Assembly: GCF_900230185.1 (NCBI RefSeq)
Contig: NZ_OCSR01000002.1
Coordinates: 3,348,001-3,412,000 of the forward strand
Length of the DNA stretch: 64,000 bases
Direction: 5' to 3'
Source: Burkholderia sp. OK233
GTDB taxonomy: Bacteria > Pseudomonadota > Gammaproteobacteria > Burkholderiales > Burkholderiaceae
The notes under the pieces were generated by a model. It was given only the letters and a program-made list of their open reading frames with translations. It did no database searches and was not told where the DNA came from. Positions 43,092-54,021 of the stretch are shown here, piece by piece (positions within the stretch are counted from its first letter, which is position 1; every line of letters starts with the position of its first letter). The position numbers and the translations under genes are program-made.

Positions 43092-44273
43092 ATGAGCAAC
43101 CTGCCCGGTTTGCAATTCCCGCTCGGCGAAGAAATCGAAATGCTGCGCGACAGCATTGCCGGATTCGCTGCCAAAGAAATCGCCCCGCGCGCAGCGGAAA
43201 TCGATCGGTCGGATCAGTTCCCCATGGACCTATGGCGAAAATTCGGCGACCTGGGCGTGCTCGGCATGACGGTCTCGGAGGAATACGGCGGCGCGAATAT
43301 GGGCTACACGGCGCACATGATCGCGATGGAAGAAATCTCGCGCGCGTCGGCATCGGTCGGTCTCTCGTACGGGGCGCACTCGAATCTGTGCGTCAACCAG
43401 ATTCATCGCAACGGCACGGCGGCACAGAAGGAAAAATATCTGCCCAAGCTGGTCTCCGGCGAACACATCGGCGCACTCGCCATGAGCGAACCGAACGCGG
43501 GTTCGGACGTCGTCAGCATGAAGCTGCGCGCGGACAAGAAGGGCGATCACTACGTGCTGAACGGCACGAAAATGTGGATCACCAACGGCCCGGATTGCGA
43601 CACGCTGGTCGTCTATGCCAAAACCGATCCCGAAGCGAATTCGCGAGGCATTACCGCGTTTATCGTCGAGAAGGGCATGAAGGGTTTCTCGGTCGCGCAA
43701 AAACTCGACAAGCTCGGCATGCGCGGTTCGCATACCGGCGAACTGGTGTTTCAGGACGTCGAAGTGCCGGAAGAAAATATTCTTGGCCAGTTGAACGGCG
43801 GCGTGAAAGTGCTGATGAGCGGCCTCGATTACGAACGCGCCGTGCTCGCCGGTGGCCCGACCGGCATCATGGTCGCAGTCATGGACGCGGTCGTGCCGTA
43901 TATCCACGACCGCAAGCAATTCGGTCAGCCAATCGGCGAATTCCAGCTGATTCAAGGCAAAGTCGCGGATATGTACACCACGCTGCAAGCGTGCCGCGCG
44001 TATCTCTACGCAGTGGGCCGTCAACTCGATACGCTCGGCAAGGAACACGTGCGCCAGGTGCGTAAGGACTGCGCGGGCGTGATTCTCTACACCGCTGAAA
44101 AAGCGACGTGGATGGCCGGCGAGGCGATCCAGATTCTCGGCGGCAATGGCTATATCAACGAGTATCCGGTCGGTCGTCTGTGGCGCGATGCGAAGCTCTA
44201 TGAAATCGGCGCAGGCACGAGCGAAATCCGTCGCATGCTGATCGGCCGCGAACTGTTCGCCGAAACGGCTTGA
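43092..44273 (+). CDS. liuA: Isovaleryl-CoA dehydrogenase
   Basis: A 393-residue FAD acyl-CoA dehydrogenase. The start at 43092 follows a GGAG site; ATG 43071 is less likely. The catalytic base is the Glu of GLDYERAVLAGGPTGI, the placement typical of isovaleryl-CoA dehydrogenases. Other landmarks are AMSEPNAGSDVVSMK and WITNGPDCDTLVVYA in the substrate/FAD domain, and QILGGNGYINEYPVGR near the C-terminus. The reaction is isovaleryl-CoA to 3-methylcrotonyl-CoA, passing electrons to ETF. It leads the liu operon. Confidence 0.93.
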   Translation: MSNLPGLQFPLGEEIEMLRDSIAGFAAKEIAPRAAEIDRSDQFPMDLWRKFGDLGVLGMTVSEEYGGANMGYTAHMIAMEEISRASASVGLSYGAHSNLCVNQIHRNGTAAQKEKYLPKLVSGEHIGALAMSEPNAGSDVVSMKLRADKKGDHYVLNGTKMWITNGPDCDTLVVYAKTDPEANSRGITAFIVEKGMKGFSVAQKLDKLGMRGSHTGELVFQDVEVPEENILGQLNGGVKVLMSGLDYERAVLAGGPTGIMVAVMDAVVPYIHDRKQFGQPIGEFQLIQGKVADMYTTLQACRAYLYAVGRQLDTLGKEHVRQVRKDCAGVILYTAEKATWMAGEAIQILGGNGYINEYPVGRLWRDAKLYEIGAGTSEIRRMLIGRELFAETA

Positions 44274-44294
44274 GCCAACAGGAGAAGCCACGCA

Positions 44295-45902
44295 ATGCCG
44301 ATCATTGAATCAAAGCTGAATCCGCGCTCGGACGACTTCCGCACCAATGCGGGGGCGCTCGAAGCGCTGGTCGCCGATCTTCGCGCGAAGGTCGAGAAAC
44401 TCGCGCTGGGCGGTGGGCAAGCGGCGCGCGACAAACACACGGGCCGCGGCAAGCTGCTGCCGCGTGAGCGCATCGAGAAACTGCTCGATCCGGGCACGCC
44501 GTTTCTCGAGTTCTCGCAACTTGCGGCCTACGGCATGTATCACAACGATGCGCCGGGCGCTGGTGTCATCACCGGCATTGGCCGCATCGCGGGGCAGGAG
44601 TGCGTGATCGTCTGCAATGATGCGACGGTCAAGGGCGGCACTTACTATCCCGTCACCGTGAAAAAGCACGTGCGGGCGCAGGAAATCGCCGCCGAAAACC
44701 ATTTGCCGTGTGTCTACCTGGTCGACTCGGGCGGCGCGAATCTGCCGAATCAGGACGACGTGTTCCCCGATCGCGATCACTTCGGCCGCATCTTCTTTAA
44801 TCAGGCAAATCTGTCCGCGGCAGGCATTCCGCAGATCGCCGTCGTGATGGGTTCGTGCACGGCAGGCGGAGCCTACGTGCCGGCCATGAGCGATGAATCG
44901 ATCATCGTCAAGAATCAGGGGACGATTTTTCTGGGCGGCCCGCCGCTCGTCAAAGCGGCAACCGGTGAAGTGGTGAGCGCGGAAGACCTTGGCGGCGGCG
45001 ACGTGCATACGCGTCTGTCGGGCGTGGTCGATCATCTCGCGCAGAACGACGCACATGCGTTGGGCATTGCGCGCAGCATCGTCGGTAATCTGAATCGTAC
45101 GAAGCAGGTGCCGGTGGCGTTGCAGGAGCCGAAGCCGCCGCGCTATGACGTGAAGAGCATGTACGGCGTGATTCCCGTCGATACGCGCAAGCCGTTCGAT
45201 ATCCGCGAGGTGATCGCGCGTATCGTCGACGACTCCGCGTTCGACGAATTCAAGGCCCGCTACGGCACCACACTCGTGTGCGGCTTCGCGCATATCTGGG
45301 GGCATCCGGTCGGCATCATCGCGAACAACGGCATTCTGTTTTCGGAGTCGGCGCTCAAGGGCGCGCACTTCATCGAACTGTGCTGCCAGCGCAAGATTCC
45401 GCTGGTGTTCCTGCAGAACATCACGGGCTTCATGGTGGGCCGCAAGTATGAGAACGAAGGCATCGCGCGTAACGGCGCGAAGATGGTGACGGCCGTGGCC
45501 ACGGCGAAGGTGCCGAAGTTCACGGTGATCATCGGCGGTTCGTTCGGGGCGGGTAACTACGGCATGTGCGGCCGTGCCTATTCGCCGCGCTTCCTGTGGA
45601 TGTGGCCGAACGCGCGCATTTCGGTGATGGGCGGCGACCAGGCGGCGTCGGTGCTGGCCACGGTCAAGCGCGACGGCATCGAAGGCAAGGGCGGTTCGTG
45701 GAGCACCGAAGAGGAAGAGGCGTTCAAGCAACCGATTCGCGACCAATACGAGCATCAGGGCCACCCGTACTACGCAAGCGCCCGTCTGTGGGACGACGGC
45801 GTGATCGATCCGGCGCAAACGCGCGACGTGCTTGGCCTCGGCCTCTCGGCGACGATGAACGCACCGATCGAAGACACGCGTTTCGGCGTGTTCAGAATGT
45901 GA
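44295..45902 (+). CDS. liuB: Methylcrotonyl-CoA carboxylase carboxyltransferase (beta) subunit
   Basis: A 535-residue carboxyltransferase subunit, the usual length. Crotonase-like core segments include CVYLVDSGGANLPNQDDVFP, VMGSCTAGGAYVPAMSDE, IFLGGPPLVKAATGE and NITGFMVGRKYENEGIA. It transfers the biotin-bound carboxyl group to 3-methylcrotonyl-CoA. It lies 21 bp downstream of liuA and works with the biotin-carboxylase subunit encoded two genes later. Confidence 0.94.
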   Translation: MPIIESKLNPRSDDFRTNAGALEALVADLRAKVEKLALGGGQAARDKHTGRGKLLPRERIEKLLDPGTPFLEFSQLAAYGMYHNDAPGAGVITGIGRIAGQECVIVCNDATVKGGTYYPVTVKKHVRAQEIAAENHLPCVYLVDSGGANLPNQDDVFPDRDHFGRIFFNQANLSAAGIPQIAVVMGSCTAGGAYVPAMSDESIIVKNQGTIFLGGPPLVKAATGEVVSAEDLGGGDVHTRLSGVVDHLAQNDAHALGIARSIVGNLNRTKQVPVALQEPKPPRYDVKSMYGVIPVDTRKPFDIREVIARIVDDSAFDEFKARYGTTLVCGFAHIWGHPVGIIANNGILFSESALKGAHFIELCCQRKIPLVFLQNITGFMVGRKYENEGIARNGAKMVTAVATAKVPKFTVIIGGSFGAGNYGMCGRAYSPRFLWMWPNARISVMGGDQAASVLATVKRDGIEGKGGSWSTEEEEAFKQPIRDQYEHQGHPYYASARLWDDGVIDPAQTRDVLGLGLSATMNAPIEDTRFGVFRM

Positions 45903-45931
45903 CAGAGCGCTACGAGAGAGGAGCTGCAACG

Positions 45932-46717
45932 ATGCAATACGAAACGCTGGATGTCGCTTTCGCCGGTCAGATCGCCACGGTCACGCTGAATCGGCCTGAC
46001 GTGCGCAACGCGTTCAACGAAACGATGATCGCCGAAATCACCTCGGTTTTCACGGCCCTGAACGCGCGCGACGACGTGCGCGCGGTGGTGCTCGCCGCGA
46101 ACGGCAAGGCGTTCTGCGCGGGCGCCGACCTGAACTGGATGAAGAAGATGGCCGGCTACTCGGACGACGAGAACCGTGCCGACGCAATGCTGCTGGCGAA
46201 CATGCTGTCGTCGATCTATCGCTGCAACAAACCGGTGATCGCACGGGTGAACGGCGACGCCTACGCGGGCGGTATGGGTCTGATCTCGGCGTGCGATGTC
46301 GTCGTCGCGGTGGAGAGCGCGCGTTTTTGCCTGTCGGAAGCGCGTCTCGGCCTGATCCCGGCGACCATCGCGCCATACGTGATCCGCGCGTTGGGGGAGC
46401 AGGCGTCGCGCCGCTACTTCGCGACCGCCGAGCAGTTCGATTGCGCGACGGCGTTCCGCCTGGGCCTTGTCAGCGAAGCGGTCAGTGCGGAACAACTCGA
46501 CGCTACCGTGCAGCAGATCGCCGGGACGCTTTGCGCAAACGGTCCGCAAGCGGTACGCGCCTGCAAGCAACTCGTGCAGGATATCGCCGGCCACGAGTTG
46601 AACGAGGCCATGATCGAAGACACGGCGGCGCGCATCGCGCGCACGCGAGCCGGTGGGGAAGGCCGCGAAGGTGTCGCGTCGTTCCTTGAAAAACGCACGC
46701 CTTCCTGGCGCAACTGA
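45932..46717 (+). CDS. liuC: Methylglutaconyl-CoA hydratase (enoyl-CoA hydratase family)
   Basis: A 261-residue crotonase-fold protein with a GAGAGGAG ribosome site. The oxyanion-hole segments are NGKAFCAGADLNWM and NGDAYAGGMGLISACD. The catalytic acid is in LSEARLGLIPATIAPYV. By context it hydrates 3-methylglutaconyl-CoA to HMG-CoA. It lies between the two carboxylase subunit genes, a common order in this pathway. Confidence 0.9.
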   Translation: MQYETLDVAFAGQIATVTLNRPDVRNAFNETMIAEITSVFTALNARDDVRAVVLAANGKAFCAGADLNWMKKMAGYSDDENRADAMLLANMLSSIYRCNKPVIARVNGDAYAGGMGLISACDVVVAVESARFCLSEARLGLIPATIAPYVIRALGEQASRRYFATAEQFDCATAFRLGLVSEAVSAEQLDATVQQIAGTLCANGPQAVRACKQLVQDIAGHELNEAMIEDTAARIARTRAGGEGREGVASFLEKRTPSWRN

Positions 46718-46812
46718 AGCGCAAACAAGCAGACATTCAAGCAGACATTCCGAGGTGCTTGTCAGCCCTCATCAGAACAACAGCCCGAGCGGGACATTCA
46801 CCGAGACACCTC

Positions 46813-48825
<2,013 letters not shown>

Positions 48826-48834
48826 CGGCTGTGT

Positions 48835-49626
48835 TTAAGCGAGGCGCGCGTAGCCGGCGGCGCGCGCTTCGTTTTCGAGTTGCTCGATCCGTTCGTAGTC
48901 GGTGAGCGGCAACGCGGAAAATCCCTTCAAACGCAGGCGTTTGGCACGTTCTGGCTGGGCACGGTGCGCTTCGTTGAGTGCCTCGCGCAGCGTCCCGATT
49001 GTCGCGGACGGCACATTGTTGGAGGCAATCAAAGGCAACCCCGGCGATGCTGCCGTCAATCCGATCTGCCGAACCTTTCGCGCCAGTTCCGGCAATTCAT
49101 CGCAGACAAACGCGAACGTCACGCAGTCGATTGCGGCGACGTCCGCGCGATTGTCGATCACCGCCCGCAACGATCCGAGATGCGAACCGGTGCGCAGGAC
49201 CGCGCTGAAAAACGCGCCGTCGCGCGCAAGCGGCGCCACCGCGTGGCGAAACACATTCATGCCGCTATTCGAATCGTCCTGGTTGTAGGCGGCACGCGCG
49301 CCGCGGCACGCCGCAAGCGAATCGAACTGTGCCTCCGCTCGCGTGACCAGTACGCTCGAATAATCCGCGCCGGTGCAGCCCGGCGCATCGAATCGCGGCG
49401 TCGCGATTACCTGAACCTGCTCGTTCAATCCATGCACCAACGGATAGCCGCAGGTTTGCGAGAGCAGTACGTTAGGGCGCCGCCAGAAGCCATGCAACTC
49501 TTCGTCGGGCTCAACGATGCGGCATGCCGGGCTTACCATGCGCAGGATGTCGTCCAGCCACTCGCGCCACACAGTGGCAAGCGCGGGCGTCACGTTGTAC
49601 ATCGGCAGGGCGGCGATCCAGGTCAT
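48835..49626 (-). CDS. PhnD-like substrate-binding protein without a visible signal peptide
   Basis: A 263-residue protein of the PhnD/phosphate-phosphonate periplasmic-binding fold. Typical patterns are LLSQTCGYPL, ARAAYNQDDSNSGMNVFRHA, GSHLGSLRAVIDNRADVAAIDCVTFA and LPLIASNNVP. The N-terminus (MTWIAALPMYNVTPALATVW) lacks a basic-hydrophobic signal peptide, so it is probably cytoplasmic. No ATPase or permease gene adjoins it. The function may be ligand sensing rather than transport. It converges on liuD, and the DUF1488 gene lies 19 bp upstream on the same strand. Confidence 0.8.
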   Translation of the reverse strand: MTWIAALPMYNVTPALATVWREWLDDILRMVSPACRIVEPDEELHGFWRRPNVLLSQTCGYPLVHGLNEQVQVIATPRFDAPGCTGADYSSVLVTRAEAQFDSLAACRGARAAYNQDDSNSGMNVFRHAVAPLARDGAFFSAVLRTGSHLGSLRAVIDNRADVAAIDCVTFAFVCDELPELARKVRQIGLTAASPGLPLIASNNVPSATIGTLREALNEAHRAQPERAKRLRLKGFSALPLTDYERIEQLENEARAAGYARLA

Positions 49627-49645
49627 GGACGCAATTCTGGCATAC

Positions 49646-49924
49646 CTAATGTCTGACCATTCGAAATTCGTCGAGCCCCAGGCGCACGGGCTCGGTTTCT
49701 TTGAACGGCCATTTGCACTCCACCACCTTCAATATTTCCAGTTGCGCGTCTTCGAACGCGACGAGCAAATCCGTGCGCCGCTTGCTCACGGCCCCGCAAT
49801 AGGTCATCAACGCCTCGGCGCTGACCTCGAAGACCTGCACCCGATCGTCATAACACACGCGGAACGCGACGGTTGCGCATTCCGTGACACAGGGCCTGAA
49901 TCCTTCATCGACATATACCGACAT
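49646..49924 (-). CDS. DUF1488-like small protein
   Basis: A 92-residue protein. The frame extends further upstream, but the start at 49924 is chosen because GGGAGGTTGTC precedes it. It contains the VFEVSAEALMTYCGA segment and an acidic/hydrophobic end (VAFEDAQLEILKVVECKW), resembling DUF1488 proteins found mainly in beta-proteobacteria. No function is known. It is 19 bp upstream of the PhnD-like gene and may share its transcript. Confidence 0.7.
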   Translation of the reverse strand: MSVYVDEGFRPCVTECATVAFRVCYDDRVQVFEVSAEALMTYCGAVSKRRTDLLVAFEDAQLEILKVVECKWPFKETEPVRLGLDEFRMVRH

Positions 49925-50107
49925 GACAACCTCCCGCCGCACGCCTGAGTCATCAGGATGACTGGCCGTAAGCTTTCGGTATGTGGGAAAACCGGCATTT
50001 GCTGTAAAAATGCCGGGCCTCCGTTCCATCTTACCGGTCGGAAATAATTGTCGCTTGAGCGGCCGCATGCGTAATCCGATTTTGCGCCAGGACGGCGGGC
50101 CCGTCAT

Positions 50108-52243
50108 TCAGAGTTCCAGCGTCAGTCCGTCCTTCGCGGCGACGTCATCGGCGACCGGCCGCCCCATGCAGATGAGGGCATGGCCTTCTTCGATGGGGGC
50201 GTCCGTGGGTTCTTCGTAAGCGACTCGCCCGCTTAACACGCGCGTGGAGCATGTGCCGCACATGCCGGACCGGCAGCTCGACGGCGCGGCGATCCCGCAT
50301 GCTTCGGCGAGGTCGAGAAGCGTGCCGTTCTTCGGCAACCATTGAACCGTGCGCTGCGATCGCGCGAACGTTACGGGTATGCCCGTGCCATCGTTTCCCG
50401 GCACGTTTGCGGGTCGCGAGCTTTGGGCATTTCCCGGCACCGCCGGTGGGATTGCAGGCGTGCGTTTGACGGTTGCCGGTCCAAACGCCTCAAAGCGGAT
50501 TCTGTTATCGGCGACGTTGAGCGCGCGCAATCCTTCATACAGTTCACGCATGAACGACTCGGGGCCACACAGATAGAAGTCGTAGTTGTCGAAGGGCAAT
50601 GCGCGCTTGATTTCAGCTACGCTCACACGACCGGGCAAGGTGCCGGAAGGCGCGTGAGTGGCTGCATCGGCGGCGCTGTCGAACAGGTGCATCGAGACCG
50701 CCGGATGGCGCGACGCAAGTTTCTGCAGATGCGCGCTGAACGGCCGGTCGCCGTCGCGTCGCGCGCCATGGAAAAAATGCAGCGGCTTGGGCGGACTGTG
50801 CGGCTCGCGCGCGGCAATGGCGTGATGCAGCATCGTGAGCATCGGCGTGATGCCGATGCCCGCCGAAATGAACACGGCGGGGCGCGGGCTGGCTGAATCG
50901 TAGGTGAATGCGCCACGCGGTGTCATCGCTTCGACCTGCATGCCGGCGGCGAAGCGGTCGTGCAGCCAGGCGGAGCCGACCCCGTCGCGTTTCACCGTGA
51001 TCCGGTACTGCCGCCGGTTGCTCGCGTCGGACAGCGTATAGGTGCGCGTCAGCGGCTTGTCCAAGCCGTCGACGGGCACGCGGATCGGCAAGTACTGGCC
51101 AGGCTCGTACGCCGGCAAGGGCGAGCCGTCCGCCGATTCAAAATAGAACGAGCGGATCATGGGCGTTTCTTCTTGCACGGCGACGATCCGGAGCTTATTC
51201 CACGGCGATTCGAGCGTTGAAGCAGGCAGTGGAGCGAGCAGTGAATCGGCCCGTGAAGCGGACACCGAAGCGGGCGTCACGAACTGCGGCGCATAGCCGA
51301 CTTTCGACCAATGAAACGGTAACGCCCGGCGGCTGCGCCGCACTTCGGTAATACGAAAACACACCAGCCGCTCGGCCAATGGAAACTTAGCGAGTTCCGG
51401 ACCGTCCCACACGATCTCGGCGAGGGCCGCAACGTACAGCATGTCGCCGCTCGCGAAGTCTACGAACAGCAGGCCGGCACGCGGATCGTGGAGCAGATTG
51501 CCCAGTGTGTTGAAGAAGCGGTTGCCGCTGAAATCGGGCGTTGTCAGGGTGGTCGCGTTGTCAACGCGCACGAAGCCCGGCATGCCGCCGCGATGCGAAA
51601 CGTCGGCGCCACGAGCCGGGCCCGCATCTTCACTGACGTTCGCGCTGGCGATAAAAAAAGTATCCGCGTTGGCCAGCAATGCTCGGTCCGCGGCGCTGAG
51701 TTCGGTCGACGTCTCAACGGGTGTCCGCATACCGGTTGCACCGCGCGCAACGAAGGTTGGCGTACGGCTTTGAATATATTTTGCGCAGTTGCCGAAGCTT
51801 TGCATGACCTCGAGCGTGACCGTATCGCCATCTACCGACGACACCACGCCGTTGACGCGATTGCGCCGGCGGGTCTGCGCCTGCAGCCCCAGGCCACCGA
51901 TCATCATGCCAGGCTGCCAGTACCCAGCCAGTGGATCGCCCGGTAAAACGCCGCCGTCGATCCGCAACGTGCGCGGGTCCGGGGACGATACAAAGCCCGG
52001 TTCGGCCGCGCGCAGGGTTGCCCATGGCTGGCCGTTTGCGTCGAGCCCGCCGAACACCATGAATGGCTGTTCGGCGTAAAACTGCCGATGCTGATCCGGC
52101 ATATAACGACGGATGCCGCGACGACCGATCGACTCCGCCTCTTCGTTCACTCCCGCATGTTGCTGTACCAGGCGTTCGGCGGCGTGAAACGGCGACTCGG
52201 CGGCGTCCCAACCGCGCGGCGCGCTGGAAGAATGCTGGGACAT
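50108..52243 (-). CDS. Three-part fusion: PNPOx-like flavin domain, ferredoxin reductase, 2Fe-2S ferredoxin
   Basis: A 711-residue protein. Residues 1-330 form a pyridoxamine-phosphate-oxidase-like FMN-binding split barrel (PFMVFGGLDANGQPWATLRA, FFNTLGNLLHDPRAGLLFVDF). Residues 345-600 form an FAD/NAD ferredoxin-reductase module (RTYTLSDAS, VFISAGIGITPMLTML, FYLCGPESFM). The C-terminal domain is a plant-type 2Fe-2S ferredoxin with CRSGMCGTC and a distal ALIC. Electrons can pass from NAD(P)H through FAD to the cluster, perhaps to a flavin or haem site. The natural substrate is unknown. It lies 38 bp after the GST gene and probably shares its promoter. Confidence 0.87.
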   Translation of the reverse strand: MSQHSSSAPRGWDAAESPFHAAERLVQQHAGVNEEAESIGRRGIRRYMPDQHRQFYAEQPFMVFGGLDANGQPWATLRAAEPGFVSSPDPRTLRIDGGVLPGDPLAGYWQPGMMIGGLGLQAQTRRRNRVNGVVSSVDGDTVTLEVMQSFGNCAKYIQSRTPTFVARGATGMRTPVETSTELSAADRALLANADTFFIASANVSEDAGPARGADVSHRGGMPGFVRVDNATTLTTPDFSGNRFFNTLGNLLHDPRAGLLFVDFASGDMLYVAALAEIVWDGPELAKFPLAERLVCFRITEVRRSRRALPFHWSKVGYAPQFVTPASVSASRADSLLAPLPASTLESPWNKLRIVAVQEETPMIRSFYFESADGSPLPAYEPGQYLPIRVPVDGLDKPLTRTYTLSDASNRRQYRITVKRDGVGSAWLHDRFAAGMQVEAMTPRGAFTYDSASPRPAVFISAGIGITPMLTMLHHAIAAREPHSPPKPLHFFHGARRDGDRPFSAHLQKLASRHPAVSMHLFDSAADAATHAPSGTLPGRVSVAEIKRALPFDNYDFYLCGPESFMRELYEGLRALNVADNRIRFEAFGPATVKRTPAIPPAVPGNAQSSRPANVPGNDGTGIPVTFARSQRTVQWLPKNGTLLDLAEACGIAAPSSCRSGMCGTCSTRVLSGRVAYEEPTDAPIEEGHALICMGRPVADDVAAKDGLTLEL

Positions 52244-52281
52244 ATCGGCCTCTGCCCGTTAAGGCGTACGCATTTCTCTGG

Positions 52282-52923
52282 TTAGGCGGCGAGCAGTCCT
52301 GCCTTCGTCGCAGGCATCGCGATGAAGCGTGGCAGCGCTTCGACACGACGGAGCCATGCCCGGATGTGCGGGTATGGATCGAGCGATACGCCGCCTTCCG
52401 GCGCATGGGCGATGTACGTGTGCGCAGCGATGTCCGCAATGCTCACACGGTCTCCCGCGGCGAAATTTTTGCCGGCAAGCTCCGCGTCGAGCACATCGAA
52501 CAGCTTGAGGGCGATCTTCTGCGCGGTGTCGAGATTGAGCGGCGCACCGAATACTGTGACCAGCCGGGCTGCGCACGGTCCGTAAGCGATCTGTCCGGCC
52601 GCGAGCGAGAGCCATCGTTGCACGGCGGCGGCGCCGAGCGCATCTTCCGGCAGCCATGCCGGGTCGCCATAGCGTTTCGCCAGATAGACGAGGATTGCGT
52701 TGGAATCGAACAGCACCGTCTCGCCATCTTCGATCGTCGGCACCTGGCCGAACGGGTTGAGCTTCAGGTATTCGGGGCGGCGATTGTCGCCGGCAGCCAT
52801 GTTCAGTTCGATCACTTCAAAAGGCAGATCGAGTAGTGTCAGGAACAACTTCACGCGGTGCCCGTGCCCGGAGAGGAGCGTGGTGTGCAGGCGGATCGGC
52901 TGGGCGGGTTTGGCGGCAGACAT
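52282..52923 (-). CDS. Glutathione S-transferase family protein
   Basis: A 213-residue GST. The thioredoxin-like N-domain (residues 8-88) includes the glutathione-contact segments NPFGQVPTIEDGETVLFDSNAILVYL and a Ser/His-rich first helix (LLSGHGHRVKLFL). The helical C-domain has the N-capping motif RVSIADIAAHTYI. It likely conjugates or reduces an electrophile together with the adjacent oxidoreductase fusion. The LysR gene opposite, 128 bp away, is the likely regulator. Confidence 0.88.
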   Translation of the reverse strand: MSAAKPAQPIRLHTTLLSGHGHRVKLFLTLLDLPFEVIELNMAAGDNRRPEYLKLNPFGQVPTIEDGETVLFDSNAILVYLAKRYGDPAWLPEDALGAAAVQRWLSLAAGQIAYGPCAARLVTVFGAPLNLDTAQKIALKLFDVLDAELAGKNFAAGDRVSIADIAAHTYIAHAPEGGVSLDPYPHIRAWLRRVEALPRFIAMPATKAGLLAA

Positions 52924-53051
52924 TGAAAGCTCCTGGAGCGGGGAAAGCCGACAACCGTCGACTGGAATGGGGTAAGCGTACCGGCTCGCGGTGCCGCGCA
53001 GAAGACTGCTAAGCTAGAAAACATAATCAATCAAAGATGGACAATCGGCGA

Positions 53052-53963
53052 ATGGCAGATCTAAAAGATGTCAATCTGAACCGCCTTGCGATTTTTGTCG
53101 CAGTGGTGGAAGCGGGCTCGTTTACCGCGGCCGCGGCGCGTCTCGGCCTCACGAAAACCATGGTCAGCACGCATCTGCAGCGGCTCGAGCGCGAAATCGG
53201 CGCGGGTCTGCTGGTCCGAACGACGAGGCGGCTCAGCGTGACCGAAAGCGGGCGTGCCTTCTATGAGGCAAGTTGCAAGATCTTGCAGGCGGCGGAGGAA
53301 GCGCTATCGGCCGTGTCGGGGGAATCGGCGCCGTTACGCGGCACATTGCGCGTGAATGCGCCGATCGACTATGGGGCGTTGGTGGTGACACCCGCGCTGG
53401 TGGAGATGCGCCGTGCGTATCCGGAACTCGACATTGAACTGGTCTGCAACGACCACTATGTGGATCTGATCGCGGAAGGCATCGACGTGGCCATCCGTCT
53501 GGGGCAACTTGCCGACTCGGGCTACCGTGCCGTGAAGCTAGGTGGTTTCGTCAAATGGATTGTCGCGAGTCCGGAATTCATCGATACGTGGGGTAAGCCG
53601 AAGGCGCCGGCCGCGCTCGCTGCCATGCCTCATGTCGCGCTATCTGTCTTGCCGCATCCGTTGACGCTTGAGCTGCAGCGTGCGAAAGGCGCAAGACAAA
53701 GCGTGCGGTGCGAGAATGTTCTGCTGGTCAATACGGCCGATGCAGCTCGTGCAGCGACACTTGCGGGCGGTGGTTTCGGATTGCTGACGGATTTTTCGAT
53801 CACGGCGGACGTGGCGGCGGGTCGGCTGGTCCGCCTGTTGCCTGATTGGGCCGGCAAGCCCAAGGGCATCTACGCGGTGTTTCCGCCTACCCGCTATCCG
53901 ACGGCAAAGGTACGCGCGTTGATCGATGTGATCAGGAGAAGGCTCGAGGCGCAGGAGGAATAG
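53052..53963 (+). CDS. LysR-family regulator, probable controller of the GST-oxidoreductase operon
   Basis: A 303-residue LysR regulator; ATG 53037 would add five residues. The helix-turn-helix is VEAGSFTAAAARLGLTKTMV, then STHLQRLEREIGAGLLVRTT. The effector domain starts near residue 88 with LRGTLRVNAPIDYGALVVTP. It diverges from the GST gene with a 128-bp spacer, the classic LysR-target layout. The ligand is unknown. It converges on the ABC permease gene at 54022. Confidence 0.87.
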   Translation: MADLKDVNLNRLAIFVAVVEAGSFTAAAARLGLTKTMVSTHLQRLEREIGAGLLVRTTRRLSVTESGRAFYEASCKILQAAEEALSAVSGESAPLRGTLRVNAPIDYGALVVTPALVEMRRAYPELDIELVCNDHYVDLIAEGIDVAIRLGQLADSGYRAVKLGGFVKWIVASPEFIDTWGKPKAPAALAAMPHVALSVLPHPLTLELQRAKGARQSVRCENVLLVNTADAARAATLAGGGFGLLTDFSITADVAAGRLVRLLPDWAGKPKGIYAVFPPTRYPTAKVRALIDVIRRRLEAQEE

Positions 53964-54021
53964 TAGAGCGTCTGCCGTTGCTCAACGTTGCCGCCGTGAA
54001 ATTGCGAGCCGCTGGTCGTGT

